Positions 35,866 through 44,191 of a stretch of 64,000 nucleotides of DNA are shown here, piece after piece. The translations under genes and the position numbers were made by a program. The stretch covers positions 186,001 to 250,000 of the forward strand of contig UBTF01000005.1 of NCBI GenBank assembly GCA_900468285.1, read 5' to 3'. Position 1 is the stretch's first letter; every line of letters starts with the position of its first letter. The stretch comes from Hyphomicrobiales bacterium. GTDB lineage: Bacteria > Pseudomonadota > Alphaproteobacteria > Rhizobiales > Rhizobiaceae. The notes under the pieces are model-generated. The model worked only from the letters and a program-made list of their open reading frames with translations. It was not told the origin of the DNA and did no database searches.

Positions 35866-35880
35866 CCTACTAGTTGGTAG
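35866..35880. promoter_or_regulatory. Putative TetR operator (CCTACTAGTTGGTAG)
   Basis: This palindromic site lies ten bases upstream of the OB-fold gene start. It matches 13 of 15 bases with the site at 36524-36538 (read on the reverse strand), in front of the TetR gene 35924-36514. Confidence 0.7.
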
Positions 35881-35923
35881 TTTCATTGGACGCGATTGGC
35901 CTGAGCAGGCTAGCTACGCAGGA

Positions 35924-36514
35924 TTAGTGAGAGACAGTCGGCGTAAGGCGGTTGAGAGCAGGTGAAAGTATCGTCGAAAAGACCTCCGGTTTCCCGTAGG
36001 CTCTCGCCGAGAGCATCGCCCCATATACCGTCGCCAGAAACGCTTCGGCTTCGACATGCGGTTCGCTCGTGAGACTGAGCGCTCCATTTTTGCTTCCACG
36101 CTCCATCACCGTCGTCAGCCACGATGAGATGAAGCGAAAGAAATTCGTAACTTCGGTTGCGACTTCCGTCGGAAGGGATGGCAATTCACTGGCAAGCAAG
36201 GCGCACACACAGTAAGGTCTGCTTGCATCCTCGATGCATTTCGCCCAGTGGTTTGCGTAGACTTTAAGGACGTCCAATGCGTCTGTAACATTCTGTTCAA
36301 GAGTGACAACGCTTGCCTGGCCATCTTCCCGATAGCGCTTGACCAGTTCACGTACCAGATCGACCTTGCTGGGGAAATGGTGGTGAATGCTGGCCTTGCG
36401 AATGCCGACCACTTCAGAGATATTTGCATAGCTGAACCCGTTGTACCCCCCACTCATAATGAGGTTGCGCGCAGAGGCCAGGATTTCGTCGGAAGTGTTC
36501 GAAAGATTGCTCAT
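35924..36514 (-). CDS. TetR-family transcriptional regulator
   Basis: The 196-residue protein has the helix-turn-helix ILASARNLIMSGGYNGFSYANISEVVGIRKASIHHHFPSK in residues 11-50, with the AcuR/YcdC-like SIHHHFPSK recognition helix, and a C-terminal domain with RPYCVCALLASELPSLP near 98-115, a motif seen in TetR proteins that respond to small electrophiles. The stop lies 43 bases before the OB-fold site. The same palindrome precedes this gene and the exported OB-fold gene, so it probably represses both. Confidence 0.88.
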   Translation of the reverse strand: MSNLSNTSDEILASARNLIMSGGYNGFSYANISEVVGIRKASIHHHFPSKVDLVRELVKRYREDGQASVVTLEQNVTDALDVLKVYANHWAKCIEDASRPYCVCALLASELPSLPTEVATEVTNFFRFISSWLTTVMERGSKNGALSLTSEPHVEAEAFLATVYGAMLSARAYGKPEVFSTILSPALNRLTPTVSH

Positions 36515-36523
36515 CGGACTTGT

Positions 36524-36538
36524 CTACCTTCTAGTAGG
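36524..36538. promoter_or_regulatory. Putative TetR operator (CTACCTTCTAGTAGG)
   Basis: It lies 10 bases upstream of the TetR start and is the reverse-strand match of the site at 35866-35880. CTAC-N7-GTAG ends frame both sites. Confidence 0.7.
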
Positions 36539-36570
36539 CAGATCGTCAATAGCAAAAGTTGGATTTCTTG

Positions 36571-37398
36571 TTAGCCGTCCGTGGAGACGGTCAGAGCTTT
36601 CCAAGATGCAAGTTCCTGCTGCAAACGTTCGATCCGCGCCGTCACGTGGCTGAGGGCATCGCTACCAAGAAGGAGCTGCGGCGGAGGATTGTCCGATCCT
36701 ATGAGAGTAAGCACAGCGGCAGCCAATTTTTTGGGATCACCTAGCTGCTTGCCGCTTACGGCCTGACGCGCCTCGCGGATCGGATCGAACAGGGTATCGT
36801 AGTCCGCAATCGACCTCTCTGTTCGGACCATGGAACGCCCAGCCCAGTCTGTCCGGAATGAGCCAGGGCAAAGCGTTGTCACCTGAACTCCAAACGGCTC
36901 CATTTCCGAGCGCATGACCTCGGAAATTCCCTGAAGCGCAAACTTGCTGCCGCAGTAATATGCGATGCCGGGCTTGGTGATCATACCGCCCATCGACGTG
37001 ACGTTCACGATAAAGCCACGGCGCCGCTCACGGAACCTTGGAAGAAATGCCTTGGCCACAGCGACGGCGCCGAACACGTTCACGTCAAACTGACGTCGCA
37101 TCTCTTCAAGTGGCGATTCCTCGAGCACGCCCTCGTGACCGTATCCTGCATTGTTGATCAGCACGTCGACTGGCCCGTGCTCGTCCTCCGCTTGCTGGAC
37201 GACTTCAGGAATGCGGTCGAAATCGGTGACGTCGCAAAGGACCGGGCGCAGTTCCGGGAGGGTCTTCGCCAGCCCTTCGCGCGAGGCTTCGGAGCGAACG
37301 GTCCCGATGACGGTGTGACCGGCTTCCATTGCGGCAGTGGCAATCGCCAGTCCAAAGCCCGAATTCGCCCCTGTGATGAAAAATGTTTTGATCGACAT
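36571..37398 (-). CDS. Short-chain dehydrogenase/reductase (copy 2 of duplicated module)
   Basis: The 275-residue protein has the same landmarks as copy 1: TGANSGFG, NNAGYGHEGVLEESP, NVTSMGGMI and YYCGSK. ATG 37398 has AGGAG nine bases upstream, as in copy 1. Differences from copy 1 cluster in surface positions in the first 80 and last 60 residues, while residues 85-200 are nearly the same, which suggests both enzymes are still active under selection. Divergent from its own AraC regulator. Confidence 0.92.
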   Translation of the reverse strand: MSIKTFFITGANSGFGLAIATAAMEAGHTVIGTVRSEASREGLAKTLPELRPVLCDVTDFDRIPEVVQQAEDEHGPVDVLINNAGYGHEGVLEESPLEEMRRQFDVNVFGAVAVAKAFLPRFRERRRGFIVNVTSMGGMITKPGIAYYCGSKFALQGISEVMRSEMEPFGVQVTTLCPGSFRTDWAGRSMVRTERSIADYDTLFDPIREARQAVSGKQLGDPKKLAAAVLTLIGSDNPPPQLLLGSDALSHVTARIERLQQELASWKALTVSTDG

Positions 37399-37489
37399 TT
37401 CTGAAACTCCTTGATTAACCATGGATGACAGATAATCTGAAGGCGATCTGAACTCGATTGCGGATTGTCTCAAGGTTTTGCCTAATCCT
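37399..37489. promoter_or_regulatory. Divergent promoter region of SDR/AraC module copy 2
   Basis: It shares with copy 1 the reverse-strand ribosome site (GAAACTCCTTGATT), GATGACAGATAAT followed by TGA, and the TTGCC-AATCCTAT block next to the AraC start. The intervening bases differ. Confidence 0.55.
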
Positions 37490-38401
37490 ATGTTTATTGA
37501 AGAACAGTCCGCCGTCCATGACCGGCTTGTCGGCTTGGCCGGACAACTGGCTCCTCGCCTCGGCTACAATCAGACTGCGATCAGCTGTGTCCGCATCCTG
37601 CGCACTGAAGCGGTACTTGATGACGTTCCGGTTCTCTACAAGCCGGGGGCAGTGGTCGTATTACGGGGAAGCAAATATGGAATCCTGGAAGGCGAAATCT
37701 ACCTCTATGACGAGGACCATTATCTCGCTGTCTCAGTACCCGTTCCATTCCGGATGACTTCGAAGGCAAGTCCACAACGGCCATTACTTGCCGTCTATCT
37801 GGAGTTTGATATGCAGATGGCGGCCGAGATTGCTTTGCAAGTGGAAGAACACGCAGGTCCCTCCGGTGCCAAACCGCGAGGACTGCTCTCGAGCAGAATG
37901 GATCGCGATATCGAAGACGTCCTGCTTCGACTGCTGACTGTGCTCGGCAACCCCGTCGATGTCGCCGTGCTCGGGAGCTCCATCTTGCGTGAACTGCATT
38001 ATCGGGTCATGTCAGGGCCGCAGGGTGACGCGATGATCGCGGCCCTTCAACGCAGAGGGACCTCTGGAAGACTGATCGAGAGCGTGACGTGGCTGCGGGA
38101 GAATTACGCTTCCGAAATTGCCGTCGCGTATCTGGCCAAAGAGGTGGGCATGAGCGTTCCGTCCTATCACGTCCATTTCAAGAACCTGACCGGCTCAAGT
38201 CCGATGCAATATGTTAAGGCGATGCGGCTCCATGAGGCGCGACTTATGATCGCCCGCCGGAGCGGGACCATTGCAGACGCAGCTGCGTCGGTCGGCTACG
38301 TCAGCCCTGCCCAATTCAGCCGCGATTTCAGAAGGCATTTTGGACGCACGGCGTCGGAAGAGGCGAAGTGGGTCCACCAGCATCTTGGTGAGCAGGGCTA
38401 A
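37490..38401 (+). CDS. AraC-family regulator with AraC_N domain (copy 2 of duplicated module)
   Basis: The 303-residue protein has the AraC_N domain (VRILRTEAVLDDVPVLYKPG, IYLYDEDHYLAVSVPVPF, YLEFDMQMAAEIALQVEEH) and the DNA-binding domain with VAYLAKEVGMSVPSYHVHFK and IADAAASVGYVSPAQFSRDF. ATG 37490 is used; a TTG at 37478 is also in frame. Since both recognition helices (PSYHxHFK and SPxQFSRDF) are nearly the same as in copy 1, the two regulators may bind each other's sites. Confidence 0.88.
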   Translation: MFIEEQSAVHDRLVGLAGQLAPRLGYNQTAISCVRILRTEAVLDDVPVLYKPGAVVVLRGSKYGILEGEIYLYDEDHYLAVSVPVPFRMTSKASPQRPLLAVYLEFDMQMAAEIALQVEEHAGPSGAKPRGLLSSRMDRDIEDVLLRLLTVLGNPVDVAVLGSSILRELHYRVMSGPQGDAMIAALQRRGTSGRLIESVTWLRENYASEIAVAYLAKEVGMSVPSYHVHFKNLTGSSPMQYVKAMRLHEARLMIARRSGTIADAAASVGYVSPAQFSRDFRRHFGRTASEEAKWVHQHLGEQG

Positions 38402-38450
38402 CCGATGCTCTAGCAGACTCCCGCAAATTAATCGCCAGATTCGCAGCGTG

Positions 38451-39140
38451 TTACTGCAATGCAGCTCGAAGGGCTGCTTCACAGTGAACCAAGGTCGTAT
38501 CGAAGACGGGGACGCCGACATTACCCTCGTTCAACAGCATCCCTACCTCGGTACAACCAAGGATCAGACAATCACTGCCTTGATCAATTAGTCGCTGCGC
38601 AATCCGTTCATACGTTAATCGACTTTCCTCACGAACCACATCGCGACACAACTCGTCATAGATGATGCGATGGGTTTCCGCTCGATCATTGGCGCAAGGA
38701 ATTATTGGTGACAGTCCTCGGGCGGTCAGGCGATCGGTGTAGAAATTCTGTTCCATCGTGAAAGCGGTTGCCATTAGCCCCGGCCTACGGAAACCGCTGT
38801 CCAGGATCGCTGTCGCAGTTGCATCTGCGATGTGAACGAACGGGATCGACACCCCGCCCAGGATCTTGTCCGCCACCTTGTGCATGGTATTCGTCGCCAG
38901 GATGAGGAGGTCAGCACCCCCGCGCTCCAGAGCAATGGCTCTTTCATTCAGGATATCTGCCGCCGCGTCCCAATCGGAAGATGCCTGTAGCTTTTCGATT
39001 TCGTCGAAGTCGACGGATCGTATGAGAAGCTCCGGCGAATGAAGTCCGCCTAGCCTTTCCCGCGTAAGCCTGCAGAGTTCACGATAATAAATCTGGGTCG
39101 AGGCCGCGGACATTCCGCCAAGTATGCCGATTGTCTTCAA
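38451..39140 (-). CDS. Aspartate/glutamate racemase family protein (YgeA-like)
   Basis: The 229-residue protein starts KTIGILGGMSAASTQIYYREL, the family opening. The first catalytic segment reads ATNTMHKVAD (near residue 83), with Thr where most aspartate racemases have Cys, and the second is GCTEVGML (Cys near 197). This Thr/Cys pair is the pattern of the E. coli YgeA L-aspartate/glutamate racemase, so the enzyme may favour the L isomer. It would act in the cytoplasm without cofactor. It converges with the AraC copy 2 gene; 66 bases separate it from the aldo/keto reductase gene upstream on the same strand. Confidence 0.88.
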   Translation of the reverse strand: MKTIGILGGMSAASTQIYYRELCRLTRERLGGLHSPELLIRSVDFDEIEKLQASSDWDAAADILNERAIALERGGADLLILATNTMHKVADKILGGVSIPFVHIADATATAILDSGFRRPGLMATAFTMEQNFYTDRLTARGLSPIIPCANDRAETHRIIYDELCRDVVREESRLTYERIAQRLIDQGSDCLILGCTEVGMLLNEGNVGVPVFDTTLVHCEAALRAALQ

Positions 39141-39206
39141 ATGCTTTCTCCATATTCATAGGCTTCAGTGTTTTGCCACCAAACTAGTCGAACCAACATC
39201 CTGTCA

Positions 39207-40190
39207 TCAGGAAAACCCAACGACAGAGTGTGGAATGTAGTTGATCTCAAGAGCTTGTATTTCAGGGTCGGTAAGCCTGATGGAAAGCGCGGCGACAGCG
39301 TCGTCCAAGTGCTGCAACTTGGTTGCGCCGATGATGGGTGCGGTGATCTCGGATTTAGACAGAACCCATGCCAGCGCAATCTGTGCTCTGGGCACTTCCC
39401 TCTCCTGCGCAATCCTGGCAACCGCCTCCGCCACGCGTCTGTCGGCGTCCTCGGTGGTTCGGGTGTAAAGGCCCTTTCCGATCTCGTCGGTTTCAGAGCG
39501 ATCGCTCTGCGCGCTCCAATCGCGGGTCAGGCGACCACGTGCGAGCGGGCTCCACGGGATAACGCCAATACCCTCGGCTTTGCAAAGCGGGAGCATCTCT
39601 CTCTCCTCTTCACGATACAACAGGTTCAGGTGGTTCTGCATGGAGACGAAACGAGACCATCCGTTCGCCTGCGAGACAGCGAGCATTTTCGAGAACTGCC
39701 ACGCGTACATCGAAGACGCACCGATGTAGCGGGCTTTGCCCGCCTTGACGACGTCATGCAGCGCTTCCAGAGTCTCCTCGATAGGTGTCTGATGGTCGAA
39801 CCGATGGATTTGATAGAGATCGACATAGTCAGTCCCCAAACGTTTTAGGCTGGCATCTATCTCGGAAAGAATGGCTTTTCGCGACAGACCTGCCCCATTT
39901 GGTCCGGGCTTCATCCGACCATTGACCTTTGTGGCGATGACCACATCGTCTCTCGTCGAGTACTCTCTTACAGCGCGGCCGAGGATTTCTTCGCTCGTTC
40001 CATCCGAGTAGACGTTGGCGGTATCGAAGAAGTTGAACCCCAATTCGATCGCTTTGCGGATAAAGGGGCGGCTTTGTTCTTCCGTTAGCGTCCAGGGGTG
40101 GCCTCCACGATCGGGCTCGCCATAGCTCATGCACCCAAGACAGAGCCGGGAAAGCTCAAGGCCCGTATTTCCAAGGCGTGTATATTCCAT
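39207..40190 (-). CDS. Aldo/keto reductase
   Basis: The 327-residue protein is a TIM-barrel NADPH-dependent reductase. The catalytic tetrad is visible: Asp and Tyr in FFDTANVYSDGTSEE (near residues 52-57), Lys in IATKVNGR (near 85) and His in YQIHRFD (near 125). The cofactor segment includes PWSPLARGRLTR and the late IGATKLQHLDDAV. The layout matches the AKR of YajO/Tas type, which reduces aldehydes and ketones. ATG 40190 is supported by GGAG six bases upstream. The racemase gene follows on the same strand. Confidence 0.92.
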   Translation of the reverse strand: MEYTRLGNTGLELSRLCLGCMSYGEPDRGGHPWTLTEEQSRPFIRKAIELGFNFFDTANVYSDGTSEEILGRAVREYSTRDDVVIATKVNGRMKPGPNGAGLSRKAILSEIDASLKRLGTDYVDLYQIHRFDHQTPIEETLEALHDVVKAGKARYIGASSMYAWQFSKMLAVSQANGWSRFVSMQNHLNLLYREEEREMLPLCKAEGIGVIPWSPLARGRLTRDWSAQSDRSETDEIGKGLYTRTTEDADRRVAEAVARIAQEREVPRAQIALAWVLSKSEITAPIIGATKLQHLDDAVAALSIRLTDPEIQALEINYIPHSVVGFS

Positions 40191-40256
40191 GTCCATCTCC
40201 AATTTTCGCAACGAAAACCTGCCTGGTCGATCGGCAGATACCGCCTTGCTTAATGT

Positions 40257-41012
40257 TCAAGCGCTTATGCCGCCATCGACGAGAATGCCCGAGCCGGTAA
40301 TGTAGCCAGCGCCAGGGCCTGCAAGGAATGCAACGGCCTCCGCGACTTCTCGGGCCCGACCGTATCGGGCAATAGCCAGGCTCGGCAAGATCGCAGGTGC
40401 CAGAGCGCCATCGGCAGGGTTCATATCGGTGTCGATCGGGCCAGGCCGGACCAGATTGACGGTAATTTCCCGCGGACCCAGTTCGCGCGCTAGACCACGT
40501 GTAAAACTTTCCAGAGCGGATTTGGTCGCTGCATAGACAGCAATTCCCGCGAAAGGCACAGCCAGGCCTGCATTGCTGCCAGTACTGATGATGCGGCCTC
40601 CGTCCGGGATGTGCTTCAGCGCTGCCTGAGTGATCAGAAAGACGCCGCGCACATTAACGTTCAACTGAAGATCGATCTCTTCTAGTGGCTGTGTGGAGAA
40701 ATCACCGGCAAACAGGACGCCGGCATTGTTGACCAGGATGTCGAGGCCGCCGAGGTCAGCGACAGTTCGCTCAACCGCGGCTTTAGCAGCGTCTGGGCTC
40801 GCGGCATCAGCTTGAATGGCAATGGCTTTGCGGCCCATCACTCGGATCTCCGCAGCGATAGCTTCGGCTTTTTCCGCCGACCTCTCATAGGTGATCGCGA
40901 CGTCGGCACCGTCTTCGGCCAGTTTTAACGCGATGGCCGCACCAATACCGCGTGCCGCACCGGTCACGAGAGCTCGCCTTCCCGCAAGCGGAGGAGTGGG
41001 AATGTTGTTCAT
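40257..41012 (-). CDS. Short-chain dehydrogenase/reductase (FabG-like)
   Basis: The 251-residue protein has ALVTGAARGIGAAIALKLAEDGA (cofactor site near 18), NNAGVLFAG near 92, ISTGSNAG with the catalytic Ser, YAATK as Y-x-x-x-K near 157 and ITGSGILVDGGISA at the end, the classical FabG-like pattern. GAGG precedes ATG 41012. It lies 66 bases upstream of the aldo/keto reductase gene and 121 bases after the exporter gene on the same strand, so four or five genes here may be one transcript. Confidence 0.92.
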   Translation of the reverse strand: MNNIPTPPLAGRRALVTGAARGIGAAIALKLAEDGADVAITYERSAEKAEAIAAEIRVMGRKAIAIQADAASPDAAKAAVERTVADLGGLDILVNNAGVLFAGDFSTQPLEEIDLQLNVNVRGVFLITQAALKHIPDGGRIISTGSNAGLAVPFAGIAVYAATKSALESFTRGLARELGPREITVNLVRPGPIDTDMNPADGALAPAILPSLAIARYGRAREVAEAVAFLAGPGAGYITGSGILVDGGISA

Positions 41013-41132
41013 GGGGTTTACCTCAAGATGTTGCAATTCGATCGGCCGAGAAATGGATTGTCCGAGGGTGGCCGACTGGGAGTGGGAATGGTCAAACTTT
41101 TAAAGGAAGAGCCGACGGCTCAACGTTCGCAC

Positions 41133-42563
41133 TCATCTGTGGACTTCTTTGTCCGATGGCAGGCCCGCGGAAAGCCAACCTGCAATGAGGAGACAAAGAC
41201 CAATCGCGACGGCTGCGATGCTGTAGGCATGGCCGATGGATCTCTCGTCGGATGCTGAACCCAGGATTGAGAAAAACAATCCGCCAATAAGCGCTGTTGC
41301 CAAAGCGCCCCCTATCTGGAGCATCGAATTGACCAGGCCGGAGGCCAAACCCGACCGCGCCGGGTCAACCCGCTGAACGACAGTCTTCACAAGATTTGGG
41401 AGCGCAATTCCCTGACCGGCGCCAATAAGGAACAGGGCGACGAATAGAAACTCTGGTGCCCCGAATGAGATCAGGGTAGCGGTCCCGAACAATCCAGCCG
41501 CTTCAAGCGTCATGCCTGCGGCGGCAGAATATCTCCCGAAGACGCGCAGGATGCTCCCGCTCGCGAATGGTCCCAAAACGAACCCGAGGGCCGCGGGAAG
41601 GATTGCAACTCCAGCCTCGAAAGGCGTACGGCCCAGGCCGCCCTGTTGGTAGACCGAAAATGTCAGCCAGAAAGCCGCAAAGGCGTAGAAAAACAAGGCT
41701 GAAAGCAGCCCGCGCGTCAGCCCAGGGACCTGGAGCATGCGAGGTTCGACAATCGGATCTCCTCCCGCGGCCCCTACCCTTAGCTCGTAACGCCAAAACA
41801 GCAGAAGAAGTGGCAGGGAAGCCGATAGCATCAAGATCGACCAGATCGGCCACCCTTGTTCACGGCCCTCAATGAGCGGCGAGATCAACGCAAACAACGC
41901 AACTGCGATTAGCGTCGCTCCACCCATATCCAGCTTCCTTGCATGCTCCGATCGGGTCTCGCGCAACATGACCAGCGCGGCCGGCGCGGCTATTCCGATC
42001 ACGGGGAGGTTGATAAGGAAAATGGCTCTCCATCCGAGGCCAAAGACATTCAGTGCAATCAGCGCCCCACCGAGAAACAGGCCAGCCATTGATGCTACCC
42101 CAAATGTCAGGGCATAAAAGCTGAGTGCCTTCGACTTTTCGTGATCGGGAAAAATGGCATTGATTGACGCCAAGGCTTGAGGTGCCATGATCGCTGCCGC
42201 AAACCCCTGGAAGATACGACCGGTGATCAAGACCGAGGGTGACCAGGCGAAGCCGCACAAGGCAGAGGCGGCGGCGAATGCGACCATTCCAGCCAGAAAG
42301 ACGTTTCGCCGACCATAAAGGTCGCCAAGCCTGCCACCGGTGATCAGCATGACTGCGTAGGTGGTGGCGTAGCCTGAAATAATGAGCTGCATCGTCGAGG
42401 CTGAAGCCTGAAAGTCTTCCCGGATCGAGGGCAGCGCCACGTTGACGATGAAGAAATCCAGCGGGGGCAGAAAAGCCCCGGTCAACAAGATGGCCAGCGC
42501 CGTCCACCTGCGCGGATCAAGACTGTCCTTGGCGTCATGGGATTGTATCAACTTTCTCTCCAT
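41133..42563 (-). CDS. MFS drug exporter, DHA2 (EmrB/QacA) family
   Basis: The 476-residue protein has 14 hydrophobic segments. LPPLDFFIVNVALPSI is the family motif of the first segment, GGRLGDLYGRRNVFLAG is motif A between segments two and three, and LFLGGALIALNVFG carries motif C of antiporters. It would pump a hydrophobic compound out in exchange for protons. Two palindromes lie in the 5' leader, one matching a site in front of the divergent-in-control but same-strand TetR gene 42634-43245, so it is probably repressed by that TetR protein. Confidence 0.92.
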   Translation of the reverse strand: MERKLIQSHDAKDSLDPRRWTALAILLTGAFLPPLDFFIVNVALPSIREDFQASASTMQLIISGYATTYAVMLITGGRLGDLYGRRNVFLAGMVAFAAASALCGFAWSPSVLITGRIFQGFAAAIMAPQALASINAIFPDHEKSKALSFYALTFGVASMAGLFLGGALIALNVFGLGWRAIFLINLPVIGIAAPAALVMLRETRSEHARKLDMGGATLIAVALFALISPLIEGREQGWPIWSILMLSASLPLLLLFWRYELRVGAAGGDPIVEPRMLQVPGLTRGLLSALFFYAFAAFWLTFSVYQQGGLGRTPFEAGVAILPAALGFVLGPFASGSILRVFGRYSAAAGMTLEAAGLFGTATLISFGAPEFLFVALFLIGAGQGIALPNLVKTVVQRVDPARSGLASGLVNSMLQIGGALATALIGGLFFSILGSASDERSIGHAYSIAAVAIGLCLLIAGWLSAGLPSDKEVHR

Positions 42564-42575
42564 ATCGAGAAGCGG

Positions 42576-42590
42576 AACCGCTCAGCGGTT
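42576..42590. repeat. Palindrome AACCGCTCAGCGGTT in the exporter leader
   Basis: Seven-base arms are perfect around a central C. It lies 13 bases upstream of the exporter ATG and contains half of the GGAACCG motif. Confidence 0.5.
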
Positions 42591-42608
42591 TGCAAAATGC
42601 GCAATTTC

Positions 42609-42624
42609 GGAACCGATTGGTTCC
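42609..42624. promoter_or_regulatory. Putative TetR operator (GGAACCGATTGGTTCC)
   Basis: Perfect six-base arms GGAACC/GGTTCC surround four bases. The site at 43257-43272 in front of the TetR gene agrees at 14 of 16 bases when read on the reverse strand. Confidence 0.72.
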
Positions 42625-42633
42625 TTATTAAAG

Positions 42634-43245
42634 TCAGTCGAGCGGCTTCAGTGCGAAGTCAACCATCGCCCTGGTGGCCCCGCGATCGGCCCCTGTTTTC
42701 CCTAGAACTCTCATTCCCTGGATTTGACACACGAGGAACCTCGCCACAGTTCGCTCGTCCAGCCCAGGATCAATCTCACCAAGGGCTTGAGCCCTTATGA
42801 TGGCAGCGGCATAAAGATCCTGCAGTCGCCGAAACAGTCGCGCAATTCGAGCGGAAACCTCGTCGTCTGCGGGAAGCATTTCGACGGCAGACAATACGAC
42901 AAAGCAACCGCGAAGGCCCTCTTTACCTGAAGAATCCTCAACCTGCAGCGAAAAGGCTTCTCTAATTGCGGCTTTCGGCGACGGGTTTGCATGCAGGATT
43001 TCGCCAAGCTTACGAACGGCATCTTCGATGTAGACATCAAGCGCGCGGAGATAGACGCCGCGCTTATCCACGAACGCCTTGTAAAAACTACCCTTCGATA
43101 GCTCCATGCCTTCAAGCAGGTCGGGCAAAGACGCGTCGTGAAATCCACGGTCCCAGAAAACGCCCATTGCCTTTCGAACTGCGTCGTCAAGCTCGAACTC
43201 ACGAGGGCGCCCAACCGACCGGGATGTCTGACCGCGTTTAATCAT
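42634..43245 (-). CDS. TetR-family transcriptional regulator
   Basis: The 203-residue protein has an N-terminal helix-turn-helix (VGRPREFELDDAVRKAMGVF, then SLPDLLEGMELSKGSFYKAF) in which GRPREFD/ELD and KGSFYKAF are typical of the AcrR/NemR-like subgroup. The ligand domain includes RGCFVVLSAVEML near 110-122, a Cys in the place used by electrophile-sensing relatives. The gene is upstream of the exporter gene on the same strand, separated by 70 bases. Matching palindromes in front of both genes indicate repression of both. Confidence 0.9.
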   Translation of the reverse strand: MIKRGQTSRSVGRPREFELDDAVRKAMGVFWDRGFHDASLPDLLEGMELSKGSFYKAFVDKRGVYLRALDVYIEDAVRKLGEILHANPSPKAAIREAFSLQVEDSSGKEGLRGCFVVLSAVEMLPADDEVSARIARLFRRLQDLYAAAIIRAQALGEIDPGLDERTVARFLVCQIQGMRVLGKTGADRGATRAMVDFALKPLD

Positions 43246-43256
43246 GGATCCAATAT

Positions 43257-43272
43257 GGAACCATTCGGTTTC
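43257..43272. promoter_or_regulatory. Putative TetR operator (GGAACCATTCGGTTTC)
   Basis: It lies 12 bases upstream of the TetR start and matches the exporter site (42609-42624) at 14 of 16 bases on the reverse strand. Confidence 0.7.
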
Positions 43273-43374
43273 TATTGCAAGTCATATTTTTTGGTATTAG
43301 GTAGTCGCTCATAATTTCGTGGCGGCGCCCTTGGCTACTTAAGCCGCAAATAGTCAGAAGGAAAGTTCAGGCCA

Positions 43375-43764
43375 ATGGATCGAGAAGTCATCATTCCCGA
43401 CGAAATGCGCGAAATCGTCGCCCGTGCAGGATATGCCCCGGCGGTTAAGGTTGGCGATACGATCTACGTCGTCGGGCAAGTCGGCCGCACGAGGGACTTG
43501 CAAGTGATTGAGGACCCGCGAGAACAATTCAGGGCCATGTGGGAGAACCTCCGCATCGTCCTCGAGGCCGCGGACTGCACCTTCGACGACGTCGTGGAGA
43601 TGACTAGCTATCATGTGGAGATGTCGAAGCACATGGATATTTTCCGGACGGCAAAGAACGAGGTCTTTCCAAAAGGAACTTACGCATGGACGCGCATCGG
43701 CATATCCGAACTCGCACATCCTGGCTTGCTCGCGGAGGTGAAATGCGTCGCGGTGAAGCGATAG
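43375..43764 (+). CDS. RidA/YjgF family protein
   Basis: The 129-residue protein has the chorismate-mutase-like RidA fold: GDTIYVVGQVGRTRDLQVIEDP, then QFRAMWENLRIVLEAADCTFDDVVEMTSYHV and a C-terminal LAEVKCVAVKR. RidA enzymes hydrolyse reactive enamine/imine intermediates; the substrate Arg of the archetype is not clearly placed here, so it may belong to another YjgF subgroup. AGGAAAG precedes the ATG at 43375. It stands alone, divergent from the TetR gene. A weak 34-codon open frame (about 43798-43901) follows but cannot be supported as a gene. Confidence 0.9.
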   Translation: MDREVIIPDEMREIVARAGYAPAVKVGDTIYVVGQVGRTRDLQVIEDPREQFRAMWENLRIVLEAADCTFDDVVEMTSYHVEMSKHMDIFRTAKNEVFPKGTYAWTRIGISELAHPGLLAEVKCVAVKR

Positions 43765-43906
43765 CGGTTAGGTTCACACTGATCGGCGAACAGGCAATGC
43801 GCGCTCCATCGGAGAGCGATACCAGCATGGAACGGGGTACCAGCACCTGGAAAGAACTTGAACGCAAACACCTTGATCCGGAAGCTATAAGGCGAGGCTA
43901 ACTGAT

Positions 43907-44191
43907 TCAGAAAGCTTCAGGCCACTCCTGAGCCCCGTGTAATACGCGTAGGATGCGGATCTTAGTTCCGCTAACTGCGTATGCCGCTACGTAAGGCGTT
44001 CCGCTGATTACAAGCTCGCGCGTCCCGGCAATTCTGCCAAGCCGGCCACTTGCTGGAAAATCGATCAGGCGACGGACTGCAACGACGAGGCGTTCGTCAA
44101 CCAAAACGGCGGCGGCCGGGTTCTCTGACTCGATAAACGTAAAAATTGCATCGCGATCCGATAAGGCAAACGCAGACCAAGTTAGTCTCAA
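43907..44191 (-). CDS. RelE/ParE-family toxin
   Basis: The 94-residue protein has the RelE/ParE fold: MRLTWSAFALSDRDAIFTFIESENP, then AVRRLIDFPASGRLGRIAGTRELVISGTPYVAAYAV and IRILRVLHGAQEWP. The strand-turn IRILRVLHG with the WP end is the typical toxin C-terminus. Family members cut mRNA at the ribosome or poison gyrase. Its ATG overlaps the antitoxin stop (ATGA at 44188-44191), the usual coupling. Confidence 0.9.
   Translation of the reverse strand: MRLTWSAFALSDRDAIFTFIESENPAAAVLVDERLVVAVRRLIDFPASGRLGRIAGTRELVISGTPYVAAYAVSGTKIRILRVLHGAQEWPEAF

Noticed and set aside
43798-43901. 34-codon open frame after RidA
   Set aside because: Too short, no ribosome site and no recognised family; kept out of the gene list.
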